DNA from: an uncultured Atopobiaceae bacterium
GTDB taxonomy: Bacteria; Actinomycetota; Coriobacteriia; Coriobacteriales; Atopobiaceae
NCBI GenBank assembly: GCA_947303905.1
Contig: CAMYZR010000138.1
Coordinates: 1 to 5,220, forward strand
DNA: 5,220 bases
Direction: 5' to 3'
In this document: piece after piece, positions 1 to 5,220 of the stretch
How positions within the stretch are numbered: position 1 is the stretch's first letter
Layout: the number at the start of each line of letters is the position of its first letter
Notes under the pieces: generated by a model
The model's database searches: none
Told to the model about the DNA's origin: nothing
The model's input: only the letters and a program-made list of their open reading frames with translations
Position numbers and translations under genes: made by a program

Positions 1-2383
1 GGGTGGCCTTGCTGAGCACATTGAAGAACGCGGAGTACCCAGCCACGCGGACGATGAGGTCCTTGTGACGCTCGGGATGTGCCTGCGCGTCCAACAGCGT
101 AGCACGGTCGACCACGTTGAACTGCACGTGATAGCCATGCAGACGATTGAAGAAGGTGCGCAGCATCATCTCGAGCTTCTGCTTGTTCTGCTCGCGGGCA
201 AGCATGGTGGGGGTCACCTTCTGGTTGAGCAGCACGCCGCCGGTGATCTTGTCGGTCGGAAGCTTGGAGACGGTCTTGAACACGGCCGTCGGCCCCTGCT
301 TGTCGCAGTTGTGAGCGGGACTGCAGCCCTCGGCCAGCGGCTCGTGCGCCTTGCGGCCGTCGGGGGTAGCCATGGTGCCCATGCCCTGGCCGACGTTTGC
401 GCTGATGGAGCTGGTGCCTGCGTAGCGGATGCCGCCGATGGGGCCGCGGCCGAAGCGGGTGTTGTGGTACTTGGCGACCTCGTCGATGTAGGGCTCGTAG
501 CACTCGACAGCCAGGCTGTCCACGTAGTCGTCGTCGTTGCCGTACTTGGGGGCACCGTCGATGAGCAGCTGCTGGATGCGCGCGCCTTCCTCGCCGGCAA
601 AGTCGCTCTGCAGGGCATCCCAGAGCTGCTGGCGCGTGATGACGCCCTCCTCGTAGACGAGCTTCTTGATGGCGGCCAGGCTGTCGGCCATGTTGGCGAT
701 GCCCACTTGCAGGCCGGAGATGAAGTCGTAGACGGCGCCGCCCTCCTTGATGGTCTTGCCGCGGGCGATGCAGTCGTCGGTGAGGGCGGAGCACAGCACG
801 TCGGGCACGTCGCGCTCGGAGGCCTTGTCGATGGCGTTCTCGACGACCACCGACCAGCGGCACATCTCGCGCAGGCTCGCGTCCCAGGCGGCCATGAGCT
901 CGTCGAAGCTCTCCCACTCGAGGAAGCTGCCGTGTCCCTCGACGAAGCGCTTGCCCGAGGTGAGGTCCACGCCGCCGTTCATCGCGCACAGCAGCAGGCG
1001 CGGGAAGTTGATGTAGCTCATGCCGGTGCAGCGGTAGCCCCAGCGGCCGGGCACGGCAGTCTCCACGCAGCCGATAGCGGAGTAGTTGTACGCGTCGTAC
1101 TCGCTGACGCCCCAGGCGAGGAAGCTCGGGATGATGATCTCGTCGTTGTTGAGGGCGGGCATGCCAAAGCCGAGCTTCATGACCTCGACGCACTCGTCGA
1201 AGAACGCCGGGTCGAGGTTGGCGTGGTAGCGCACGGTGAGGTTGGGCTGAGTGAGGCGGGTCTGCGCGACGGAGCGTAGGACGAGCCAGCTCATGGGGTT
1301 GACGGCGTCCCCATGCGGGGCGTCGGGCGTCTGGCCACCGATGGTGACGTTCTGGTACATGGGGCTACCGGCGCTGGAGTAGGTGTGCGCCTGGGAGCGA
1401 ATCTTCTGCACGGTCAGCGTCTTGATCCAGAGGTTGGTAAGCAGCTCGAGCGCCTCGTCCTCGGTGATGCGACCAGCCGCAAGGTCAGCCTCGTAGAACG
1501 GATCCATGTACTGGTCGAAGCGGCCGAAGGAGAGGCTGTGGCCGTTGGACTCGATCTGCAGCAGCACCTGGCTGAACCACGCCGCCTGCACGGCCTCGAA
1601 GAAGGTCTCGGCGGGCTCATAGGGCACGCGGGTGCAGGCGGCGGCCATGCGCTCGAGCTCTGCCTTGCGGGTGGGGTCGTCACAGGCTGCTGCCTGCTCG
1701 GCGGCAAGGTCGGCGTAGCGCTGTGCCCAGCGGCGGACGGCATCGATGACGATCAGGACGGCCTTATAGAAGACGTACTTGTCGATGGAGTCGGGGTCGC
1801 AGAGGTCGAGGGCTGCCTTGGCGGCGCGGGCGCGCTCCTCGTAGCCGCGCAGACCATCCTTGAGCATGCGCGCGTGGTTGATGGCGAGGTGTGCGTCGCC
1901 GGCGTTGAGCTTGCCCTCCATCCCAAAGACGCCCGTCTCCATGAAGACGGAGACCTCCTCGGGCAAAAGGGCCTCGCCGCGCGAGCGCAAGTTGTTGTTC
2001 TCCCAGAACGGGGCGATGTCACGTACCGCCTGCTTGTCCTCCTCGGTCATGTAGAAGACGTCGCCGTCGCGCTTCTCGAACTTGTCAAGCTCGTCGATCA
2101 CAAAGCCGAGCGTGTACTCGGGGAAGACAGGCGCGTTGCCGTTCTTGGTGGCCTGGTTGCCGGCAATGAGCGTCTTGTCCTCGATGTAGATGCTCATGTT
2201 GTCGAGCACGTGCGCGAAGGCGAGGGCGCGACGCATCACAGACGGCTGGTTCTGCGTCTGGCGATACGACTCGGTGTACAGCACAGCACGCTCGGCGTCG
2301 ACGAAGGGCTTCTCGTCGAGCACCTCCTCGCGGTATGCCTGCATGCGCTCAGTGAGTGCCCCAAAGTGCTCGCGGTTCTCCAT
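1..2383 (-). CDS. ybiW: YbiW-like glycyl radical enzyme (predicted anhydrohexitol-6-phosphate C-O lyase), 3' end cut by window
   Basis: The frame is open from ATG at 2383 to base 2 and gives 794 residues; about 12 more are expected beyond the edge, matching the roughly 810-residue family. A PFL-like domain fills most of the protein. The thiyl cysteine lies in IGCVETAVPG (C439, E441; bases 1067-1069 encode C439). The single Cys in a GCxE motif is typical of eliminase/dehydratase-type GREs; true pyruvate formate-lyase has adjacent Cys-Cys. The glycyl radical motif RVAGYSAFF puts the radical on G782 (bases 38-40). Stretches such as GDAHLAIN, ESNGHSLSFGR, GSPMYQNVTIGGQ, WGYRCTGMS, GAPKYGNDDD and GTSSISANV resemble my memory of E. 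coli YbiW much more than PflD or glycerol dehydratase. YbiW is reported to cleave 1,5-anhydroglucitol-6-phosphate to 1-deoxyfructose-6-phosphate; the substrate here is inferred from that. It is cytosolic and oxygen-sensitive. AAAGGA at 2392-2397 supports the start. Long open frames on the opposite strand are GC-rich shadows. Confidence 0.93.
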   Translation of the reverse strand, partial: MENREHFGALTERMQAYREEVLDEKPFVDAERAVLYTESYRQTQNQPSVMRRALAFAHVLDNMSIYIEDKTLIAGNQATKNGNAPVFPEYTLGFVIDELDKFEKRDGDVFYMTEEDKQAVRDIAPFWENNNLRSRGEALLPEEVSVFMETGVFGMEGKLNAGDAHLAINHARMLKDGLRGYEERARAAKAALDLCDPDSIDKYVFYKAVLIVIDAVRRWAQRYADLAAEQAAACDDPTRKAELERMAAACTRVPYEPAETFFEAVQAAWFSQVLLQIESNGHSLSFGRFDQYMDPFYEADLAAGRITEDEALELLTNLWIKTLTVQKIRSQAHTYSSAGSPMYQNVTIGGQTPDAPHGDAVNPMSWLVLRSVAQTRLTQPNLTVRYHANLDPAFFDECVEVMKLGFGMPALNNDEIIIPSFLAWGVSEYDAYNYSAIGCVETAVPGRWGYRCTGMSYINFPRLLLCAMNGGVDLTSGKRFVEGHGSFLEWESFDELMAAWDASLREMCRWSVVVENAIDKASERDVPDVLCSALTDDCIARGKTIKEGGAVYDFISGLQVGIANMADSLAAIKKLVYEEGVITRQQLWDALQSDFAGEEGARIQQLLIDGAPKYGNDDDYVDSLAVECYEPYIDEVAKYHNTRFGRGPIGGIRYAGTSSISANVGQGMGTMATPDGRKAHEPLAEGCSPAHNCDKQGPTAVFKTVSKLPTDKITGGVLLNQKVTPTMLAREQNKQKLEMMLRTFFNRLHGYHVQFNVVDRATLLDAQAHPERHKDLIVRVAGYSAFFNVLSKAT

Positions 2384-2417
2384 GGACGGATTCCTTTCTC
2401 TATCGCAAGCTAGATTG

Positions 2418-2430
2418 CTTTCGTTCGTAA
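2418..2430 (+). repeat. 13-bp direct repeat, copy 1 (CTTTCGTTCGTAA)
   Basis: This copy overlaps the left arm of the palindrome at 2423-2444. It is identical over 13 bases to the copy at 2491-2503. CTTTCG-type blocks are common in operators of DeoR-family sugar regulators, so this probably extends the operator. Confidence 0.75.
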
Positions 2431-2444
2431 TTCATGATACGAAC
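2423..2444. promoter_or_regulatory. Palindromic operator over the glycyl radical enzyme -10 box
   Basis: GTTCGTA (2423-2429) and TACGAAC (2438-2444) form perfect 7-bp inverted arms around an 8-bp spacer. The site covers the -10 box and the predicted start of the GRE promoter, the classic position for repression. The likely ligand is the DeoR-family repressor encoded at 4007-4753, because a GTTCGTAAT copy also sits in front of that gene. Binding is inferred from position and repetition. Confidence 0.72.
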
Positions 2445-2462
2445 CTATCACTCATGTGTCAA
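2434..2462 (-). promoter_or_regulatory. Strong sigma-A type promoter of the glycyl radical enzyme gene
   Basis: Read on the minus strand, a perfect -35 TTGACA (2457-2462) is followed by a 17-nt spacer and the -10 TATCAT (2434-2439), five of six matches to consensus. Transcription should start near 2427, leaving a leader of about 45 nt with AAAGGA before the ATG at 2383. The -10 lies inside the palindromic operator, so a bound repressor would block polymerase directly. Confidence 0.85.
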
Positions 2463-2490
2463 GAAGAAATTCTGTTCATTCGACTATTTA

Positions 2491-2503
2491 CTTTCGTTCG
2501 TAA
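2491..2503 (+). repeat. 13-bp direct repeat, copy 2 (CTTTCGTTCGTAA), activase side
   Basis: This is an exact copy of 2418-2430, starting 73 bp further on, close to seven helical turns, so the two would lie on the same DNA face. Unlike copy 1 it has no TACGAAC partner arm. It lies about 12-30 bp upstream of the TATA-like block before the activase gene, where a bound repressor would affect a promoter. Confidence 0.72.
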
Positions 2504-2522
2504 GTTCTTTAAGCTGTATATG
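2492..2522 (+). promoter_or_regulatory. Candidate weak promoter of the activase operon
   Basis: A TATA-like block (TGTATATG, 2515-2522) precedes the activase ATG by 23 nt. The only -35-like hexamer at suitable spacing is TTTCGT (2492-2497), which is poor and lies within the operator copy at 2491-2503. A promoter must exist in this gap because the upstream gene is divergent, but the exact hexamers are uncertain. It is clearly weaker than the promoter facing the GRE. Confidence 0.35.
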
Positions 2523-2545
2523 GACATTGAGACGTTGGGGGTGCC

Positions 2546-3454
2546 ATGCAAGCCGCGACCATTTTCAACATCCAGAAGTTCAGCCTCGACGATGGGCCGG
2601 GCATACGCACCGTCGTCTTCCTCAAGGGCTGTCCGCTGCATTGCGCCTGGTGCGCCAACCCAGAGAGCCAGCGCCGCGCGCCGCAGCTGGAGTGGAAGGA
2701 GAGCGCATGCATCGGTTGTGGCGCTTGCCTTAAGGCCGCACCTAGTGCCAACACAGTAGAGTACGCAGGCAAGCGCCACATCGACGTGCGCAGCCTGCGC
2801 GGAGATGCCCCCGAGGGCGAGGCGGCGGTACATGCCTGCCCCACCCGTGCCCTCACCTGCACTGGAGAGACCAAGACCGTCGACGAGGTCGTCAGGGTCT
2901 GCCTGCAGGATCAGCCCTTCTACGAGGACTCGGGCGGCGGAGTCACCCTGTCGGGCGGCGAGGCTCTCACCTGGCCGGATTTTTGCGAGGAGCTCCTCGT
3001 CCGCCTGCATGAGGAGGGCATCGACACCTGCATAGAGACCGAGGCGCACGTGGCACCGCAGACATTCCAGCGTATCGCCCGGCACCTCGACCACCTGCTC
3101 ATGGACCTCAAGCATGTAGACCCCGCGCGCCTGCAAGAGCACACCGGCGTCGACGACCACCTCATGCTCGCAAACCTGCGCTGGGCCATCGAGCACGGAC
3201 TGGACGTGCTGCCGCGCACTCCCGTCATCCCCGGCTTCAACGACAGCCTCGAGGACGCCCGCGCGATGGCCCGGTGGCTGCACGAAGCGGGGGCCAGGCG
3301 CGTGCAGCTCCTCCCCTTCCACAACTTCGGCGAGAGCAAGTATGCACTGCTCGACATGCCCTACAACCTGCGTGGACTCAAGAACCTGCACCCCGAGAAC
3401 CTCGAGGACTACCGCCAGGTCTATCTGGACGAAGGCATCGAGGCCTTCTTCTAA
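2546..3454 (+). CDS. ybiY: YbiY-like glycyl radical enzyme activating enzyme (radical SAM)
   Basis: This 302-residue protein should install the glycyl radical on the divergent GRE, using SAM reductively cleaved at a [4Fe-4S] cluster. The N-terminus carries the activase signature around DDGPGIRT. The radical-SAM cysteines C29, C33 and C36 lie in CPLHCAWC, followed by NPES. SGGGVTLSGGE (residues 129-139) is the SAM-binding GGE segment. The ferredoxin-like insert is reduced: C55, C58, C61 and C98 are present, but the usual fourth Cys of the first cluster is Ala (LKAAP), so at most one extra cluster seems possible. From memory, E. coli YbiY shows the same KAAP pattern, so this looks like a subfamily trait. 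The ATG at 2546 is preceded by GGGGG at 2537-2541 with a 4-nt gap, an imperfect ribosome binding site. The next gene follows after 48 nt with no visible promoter or terminator. Confidence 0.93.
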   Translation: MQAATIFNIQKFSLDDGPGIRTVVFLKGCPLHCAWCANPESQRRAPQLEWKESACIGCGACLKAAPSANTVEYAGKRHIDVRSLRGDAPEGEAAVHACPTRALTCTGETKTVDEVVRVCLQDQPFYEDSGGGVTLSGGEALTWPDFCEELLVRLHEEGIDTCIETEAHVAPQTFQRIARHLDHLLMDLKHVDPARLQEHTGVDDHLMLANLRWAIEHGLDVLPRTPVIPGFNDSLEDARAMARWLHEAGARRVQLLPFHNFGESKYALLDMPYNLRGLKNLHPENLEDYRQVYLDEGIEAFF

Positions 3455-3502
3455 GCCAGCACGTCACAGCCATCCAGCACAAACGACAGAGAGGATCTGA
3501 CC

Positions 3503-3895
3503 ATGAGCAACGGAATCACCGTCTACGGCGTCTCCGATATGACCGGTGAGACTGTCGCCCGCATCGTGCGCGCGGCGTCTGCACAGTTCCCAGCTGGCAA
3601 AGTCACCATCAAGGTGCTCAGTCACGTAAGCTCCGCACAACAAATCGTTGACTTCATCGAACGCGAGGGTGATGCAGGAACCCCGACAGCCGTGTTCCAC
3701 ACCATCCTGAGTCCTCACACCCGCGCAAACCTACGCAATGCCCTGCAGACCCTACGCATCCCCTCGATTGACCTGCTCGGCTCGACCGCCCATGTCATGG
3801 CCGACCTTTTGGACGAGCGCCCGACGACCACCCCAGGCATCACCATCGAGGACGGAGCCGAGCCGATCTACCACGATTTGTCTACGGACAGGTAG
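3503..3895 (+). CDS. Half-size DUF299 protein: N-terminal domain of a PEP synthase/PPDK regulatory protein, no P-loop half
   Basis: The 130-residue product aligns by eye with the first half of the kinase/pyrophosphorylase regulators YqfL and PpsR. Shared positions are VSDMTGET (residues 10-17; family VSDxxGET), AQFP (27-30), the HTIL segment near 66-69 (family FTLV), IDLLG (89-93) and PG (111-112). It stops where full-length proteins of about 270 residues go on to the DDG segment and the GVSRTSKTP P-loop. The kinase and phosphorylase activity depends on that missing half, so classical regulation of PEP synthase or PPDK is unlikely. No remnant of it is visible downstream: a TAG is followed within 17 nt by a terminator. 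A purine-rich ribosome binding site (GAGAGGA, 3489-3495) sits 7 nt before the ATG, and the codon use is normal, so it looks expressed rather than decayed. It probably shares the activase transcript. Its function is unknown; it could be a binding or dimerisation module, or a recent truncation. Confidence 0.78.
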   Translation: MSNGITVYGVSDMTGETVARIVRAASAQFPAGKVTIKVLSHVSSAQQIVDFIEREGDAGTPTAVFHTILSPHTRANLRNALQTLRIPSIDLLGSTAHVMADLLDERPTTTPGITIEDGAEPIYHDLSTDR

Positions 3896-3912
3896 CTCAT
3901 TTGCCTTGCAAC

Positions 3913-3957
3913 AAAAGAGCCCGAGCACTTCGCAAACCAAAGCGTCCGAGCTCTTTT
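3913..3957. terminator. Bidirectional intrinsic terminator between convergent genes
   Basis: AAAAGAGC (3913-3920) pairs perfectly with GCTCTTTT (3950-3957), giving an 8-bp stem around a 29-nt loop that holds a small inner CGC/GCG pair. The stem ends in four T on the plus strand and in TTTTGTT on the minus strand. It can therefore serve the activase/DUF299 transcript and the DeoR transcript, whose stop lies 50 nt away. The loop is long and the T-tracts short, so efficiency is uncertain. The rest of 3896-4006 shows only a minor bulged hairpin near 3976-3991. Confidence 0.7.
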
Positions 3958-4006
3958 CGGTCTCTGCACAAGTCCTCAGGGCTCTAAGCCTGCCATTCTC
4001 GCGCGT

Positions 4007-4753
4007 CTACGCCAGAATCAGAGCGACACCCGAGCACTCGAGACTTAGGCACCACTCGTCCGAGATGCGCTCATCGGTGATGACGCTCACCTTCTTGCCT
4101 GGAAGTCGCATGGGAATGGCACCACGCTGGCCAAACTTCTCCGACTCGGTAAGCACTACCACCTCCGCCGCCGACTCCGCCATCGAGCGCACGGCATCGG
4201 CTCGCATCTGGTCCGCATTGGTGAAGCCCGCACCTTCGATCCACCCGTCAGCGCCGATGAAGAGACGGTCCACGTAGAACTCCTGCGCGCAGGTGTGCAC
4301 GAGCGGCCCCACCATCACCTGCGAGTCGCGCTGGTAGGTGCCGCCCAAAAGAACGCAGCTCACGCGCGCGCTGTCGCGCACGTAGTTGGCGATGAACGCG
4401 CTATTGGTGACGATGGTGACTCCGTTGGAATGGTCCGCAAGCTCGCGGGCAAGCAAGGCGCAGCAGCTACCGCTCTCCACCATGACGGTGGAGCCGTCCG
4501 GCACGAGCTCAGCCGCCCTGCGCGCGATGAATCGCTTCTCCTCGTAGTGGTACGCCAGGCGCCCGCCCACGTCGTTGGGGTTGGCCAGCTGCGCAAAGCC
4601 GTGGACGCGCTGCACGAGGCCCTTGGCCTGCAGGGCGTCGAGGTCCTTGCGCACGGTGACCTCCGATACGCCAAGCAGCTGGGAGAGGTAGGCCACCTCG
4701 ACCTTTCCCTGCGAGGTAAGGATCTCGAGAATCTGGTTGTCACGCTTGGCCAT
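4007..4753 (-). CDS. DeoR-family transcriptional repressor of sugar metabolism
   Basis: The protein has 248 residues, a normal length for the family. A DeoR-type winged helix-turn-helix fills roughly residues 5-55, with recognition helix GVSEVTVRKDLDAL and wing QRVHGFAQL (family RxHGGA). The C-terminal sensor domain, about residues 75-235, resembles the DeoRC fold that binds phosphorylated sugars: VESGSCCALLA, TIVTNSAFIA, LLGGTYQRDSQVMVG, DRLFIGADGW and ESEKFGQRG are the expected blocks. I chose ATG at 4753 because AAAGGA lies 5 nt upstream; a TTG eight codons earlier has no such support. It is the best candidate to bind the GTTCGTA sites in the GRE/activase promoter region and the copy before its own gene. 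The effector could be the anhydrohexitol phosphate or 1-deoxyfructose-6-phosphate, which is inference. It lies 90 nt after an antiterminator gene on the same strand and may be co-transcribed with it. Confidence 0.92.
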   Translation of the reverse strand: MAKRDNQILEILTSQGKVEVAYLSQLLGVSEVTVRKDLDALQAKGLVQRVHGFAQLANPNDVGGRLAYHYEEKRFIARRAAELVPDGSTVMVESGSCCALLARELADHSNGVTIVTNSAFIANYVRDSARVSCVLLGGTYQRDSQVMVGPLVHTCAQEFYVDRLFIGADGWIEGAGFTNADQMRADAVRSMAESAAEVVVLTESEKFGQRGAIPMRLPGKKVSVITDERISDEWCLSLECSGVALILA

Positions 4754-4758
4754 AGCTT

Positions 4759-4764
4759 TCCTTT
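4759..4764 (-). promoter_or_regulatory. Ribosome binding site that fixes the repressor start
   Basis: On the minus strand AAAGGA lies 5 nt before ATG at 4753. It falls inside the longer reading frame starting at TTG 4777, so it favours the shorter 248-residue protein. The same AAAGGA sequence precedes the GRE gene. Confidence 0.75.
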
Positions 4765-4792
4765 GCGTCGGAATCAATTTCTAACGCATTCA

Positions 4793-4812
4793 AGTATAGC
4801 TATGTTCGTAAT
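4793..4812 (-). promoter_or_regulatory. Putative repressor promoter with operator half-site (autoregulation)
   Basis: On the minus strand a -10-like TATACT (4793-4798) is preceded by ATTACGAAC (4804-4812), identical over 9 bases to part of the GRE operator (GTTCGTAAT at 2423-2431 on the plus strand). The half-site falls in the would-be promoter spacer, suggesting autoregulation. An 8-bp palindrome ATAGCTAT (4796-4803) lies between. No convincing -35 is present (TCCTCT at 17-nt spacing), so the gene may depend on readthrough from the antiterminator gene. The 90-nt gap holds no terminator or antiterminator-binding hairpin that I can see. Confidence 0.45.
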
Positions 4813-4843
4813 AAGAGAGGACAGTTGACGAAAGCGGTCATGG

Positions 4844-5220
4844 CTATCCGCGCGCCGACACACGCTCCGAGATGCGGTTGACGTGCAACATGAGGTAAAG
4901 CTTCTCCTCGTTGGTAAGCGAGGGTACCTTGAGTCGCATCTGAATGAGCTTGCTTGCGCGATTGGCGCACTCCGCAGCCAAAGGATAGGCCGCCCTGATC
5001 TCGTCGTAGAGCGAGGCGTTCTGCGAGTCGATGGGCTCGCCCGAGCTCACACGGTCAATGAGGTACTGTACGTGCGTGGCAAAGCGCGCGTAGTCGAAGG
5101 AGTCGCGGTCGACCGTGATGCCCATCTCCCGCTCGACGATGCACGTGATGCCCTCGACCAGATAGCTCACGTCCTCCTCGCGCTGGACCGCTCGTTCGCT
5201 TGCCGTCACGGCACTGTTGA
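4844..5220 (-). CDS. BglG/LicT-type transcriptional antiterminator, C-terminal PRD2 part (5' end beyond window)
   Basis: The frame is open from the right edge to TAG at 4844-4846, about 125 residues. They match the second PTS regulation domain of LicT/BglG-type antiterminators: FDYARFATHVQYLIDR, then YPLAAECANRA, then LTNEEKLYLMLHVNRI. Both phosphorylatable histidines expected in a PRD are present (codons at 5072-5074 and 4883-4885). The first residues read NSAV, like the HxVNA end of PRD1, so a normal RNA-binding and PRD1 part should continue beyond 5220. A GTG at 5209 is probably an internal codon. Such proteins bind leader RNA and prevent termination when their sugar-specific PTS is active, so a PTS operon should lie nearby. 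It is not established that this one serves the GRE: no antiterminator target is visible in the window. A PRD-containing activator (LevR/MtlR type) is a less likely alternative, as those have further domains after the PRD. Confidence 0.86.
   Translation of the reverse strand, partial: NSAVTASERAVQREEDVSYLVEGITCIVEREMGITVDRDSFDYARFATHVQYLIDRVSSGEPIDSQNASLYDEIRAAYPLAAECANRASKLIQMRLKVPSLTNEEKLYLMLHVNRISERVSARG

Noticed and set aside
65..2413. Long plus-strand open frames (404 and 366 codons) opposite the glycyl radical enzyme
   Set aside because: They lie antisense to a clearly conserved GRE, are low-complexity in Ala/Val/Gly/His/Leu, and arise from GC-rich third positions. No motif or ribosome binding site supports them.
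2459..3391. 310-codon minus-strand frame opposite the activase
   Set aside because: It is antisense to the radical-SAM gene, whose CX3CX2C and GGE motifs are unmistakable. The shadow has no recognisable domain and would run into the divergent promoter.
3896..4006. Possible remnant of the missing P-loop half of the DUF299 protein
   Set aside because: Only 111 nt separate the stop from the convergent repressor gene, most of it terminator, and no GVSRxxKTP-like coding can be read in any frame.
4754..4777. Earlier TTG start for the DeoR-family repressor
   Set aside because: It adds eight residues not typical of the family, has no ribosome binding site in front, and contains the AAAGGA that serves the ATG at 4753.
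4826..4840. Small inverted repeat TGAC-7-GTCA resembling a catabolite repression site
   Set aside because: The match is partial and the arms only 4 bp; such a site is expected by chance, and it lies just after the antiterminator stop without a clear promoter.
1..5220. CRISPR arrays, tRNA or rRNA genes, insertion sequences
   Set aside because: I saw no regularly spaced repeats, no cloverleaf-like or rRNA sequence, and no transposase or terminal inverted repeats; nearly all bases belong to the genes and control regions listed.

Overview
The window is a compact, GC-rich, strictly bacterial locus built around a glycyl radical enzyme (GRE) and its radical-SAM activase. High GC at third codon positions, AAAGGA-type ribosome binding sites, a consensus sigma-A type promoter, a BglG/LicT-type antiterminator and an obligately anaerobic enzyme system suggest a GC-rich anaerobic Gram-positive. 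A gut Coriobacteriia (Collinsella/Olsenella-like) is my best guess, made from composition and gene content only.

Layout. Positions 1-2383 (minus) hold almost all of a large GRE that resembles Escherichia coli YbiW; only the last dozen or so residues are missing. Positions 2384-2545 are a divergent promoter region. It has a near-perfect TTGACA-17-TATCAT promoter firing toward the GRE, a perfect 7+7 bp palindrome over its -10, and a second 13-bp copy of the same motif 73 bp away on the activase side. Positions 2546-3454 (plus) encode the YbiY-like activase. After 48 nt comes a 130-residue protein (3503-3895, plus) that looks like only the N-terminal half of the PEP synthase/PPDK regulatory protein family (DUF299, kinase-PPPase), without the P-loop half. 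A bidirectional terminator (3913-3957) separates this from a convergent DeoR-family repressor (4007-4753, minus). Upstream of the repressor, and on the same strand, lies the C-terminal PRD2 module of a BglG/LicT-type antiterminator (4844-5220, minus) that runs off the right edge.

How it may work together (inference). E. coli YbiW is reported to open the ring of 1,5-anhydroglucitol-6-phosphate, giving 1-deoxyfructose-6-phosphate, which an FsaA-type aldolase then cleaves. The PRD antiterminator suggests PTS uptake, which would deliver the phosphorylated substrate. The DeoR repressor probably senses a phospho-sugar and shuts the GRE/activase promoters through the GTTCGTA motif, which also occurs in front of the repressor gene. 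The half-size DUF299 protein is the least explained part. Co-expressed with the activase, it may connect the pathway to PEP/pyruvate metabolism, but it lacks the known nucleotide-binding half.

The GRE and its activase are divergently transcribed rather than in one operon. The partner aldolase, PTS and dehydrogenase genes are not in this window.
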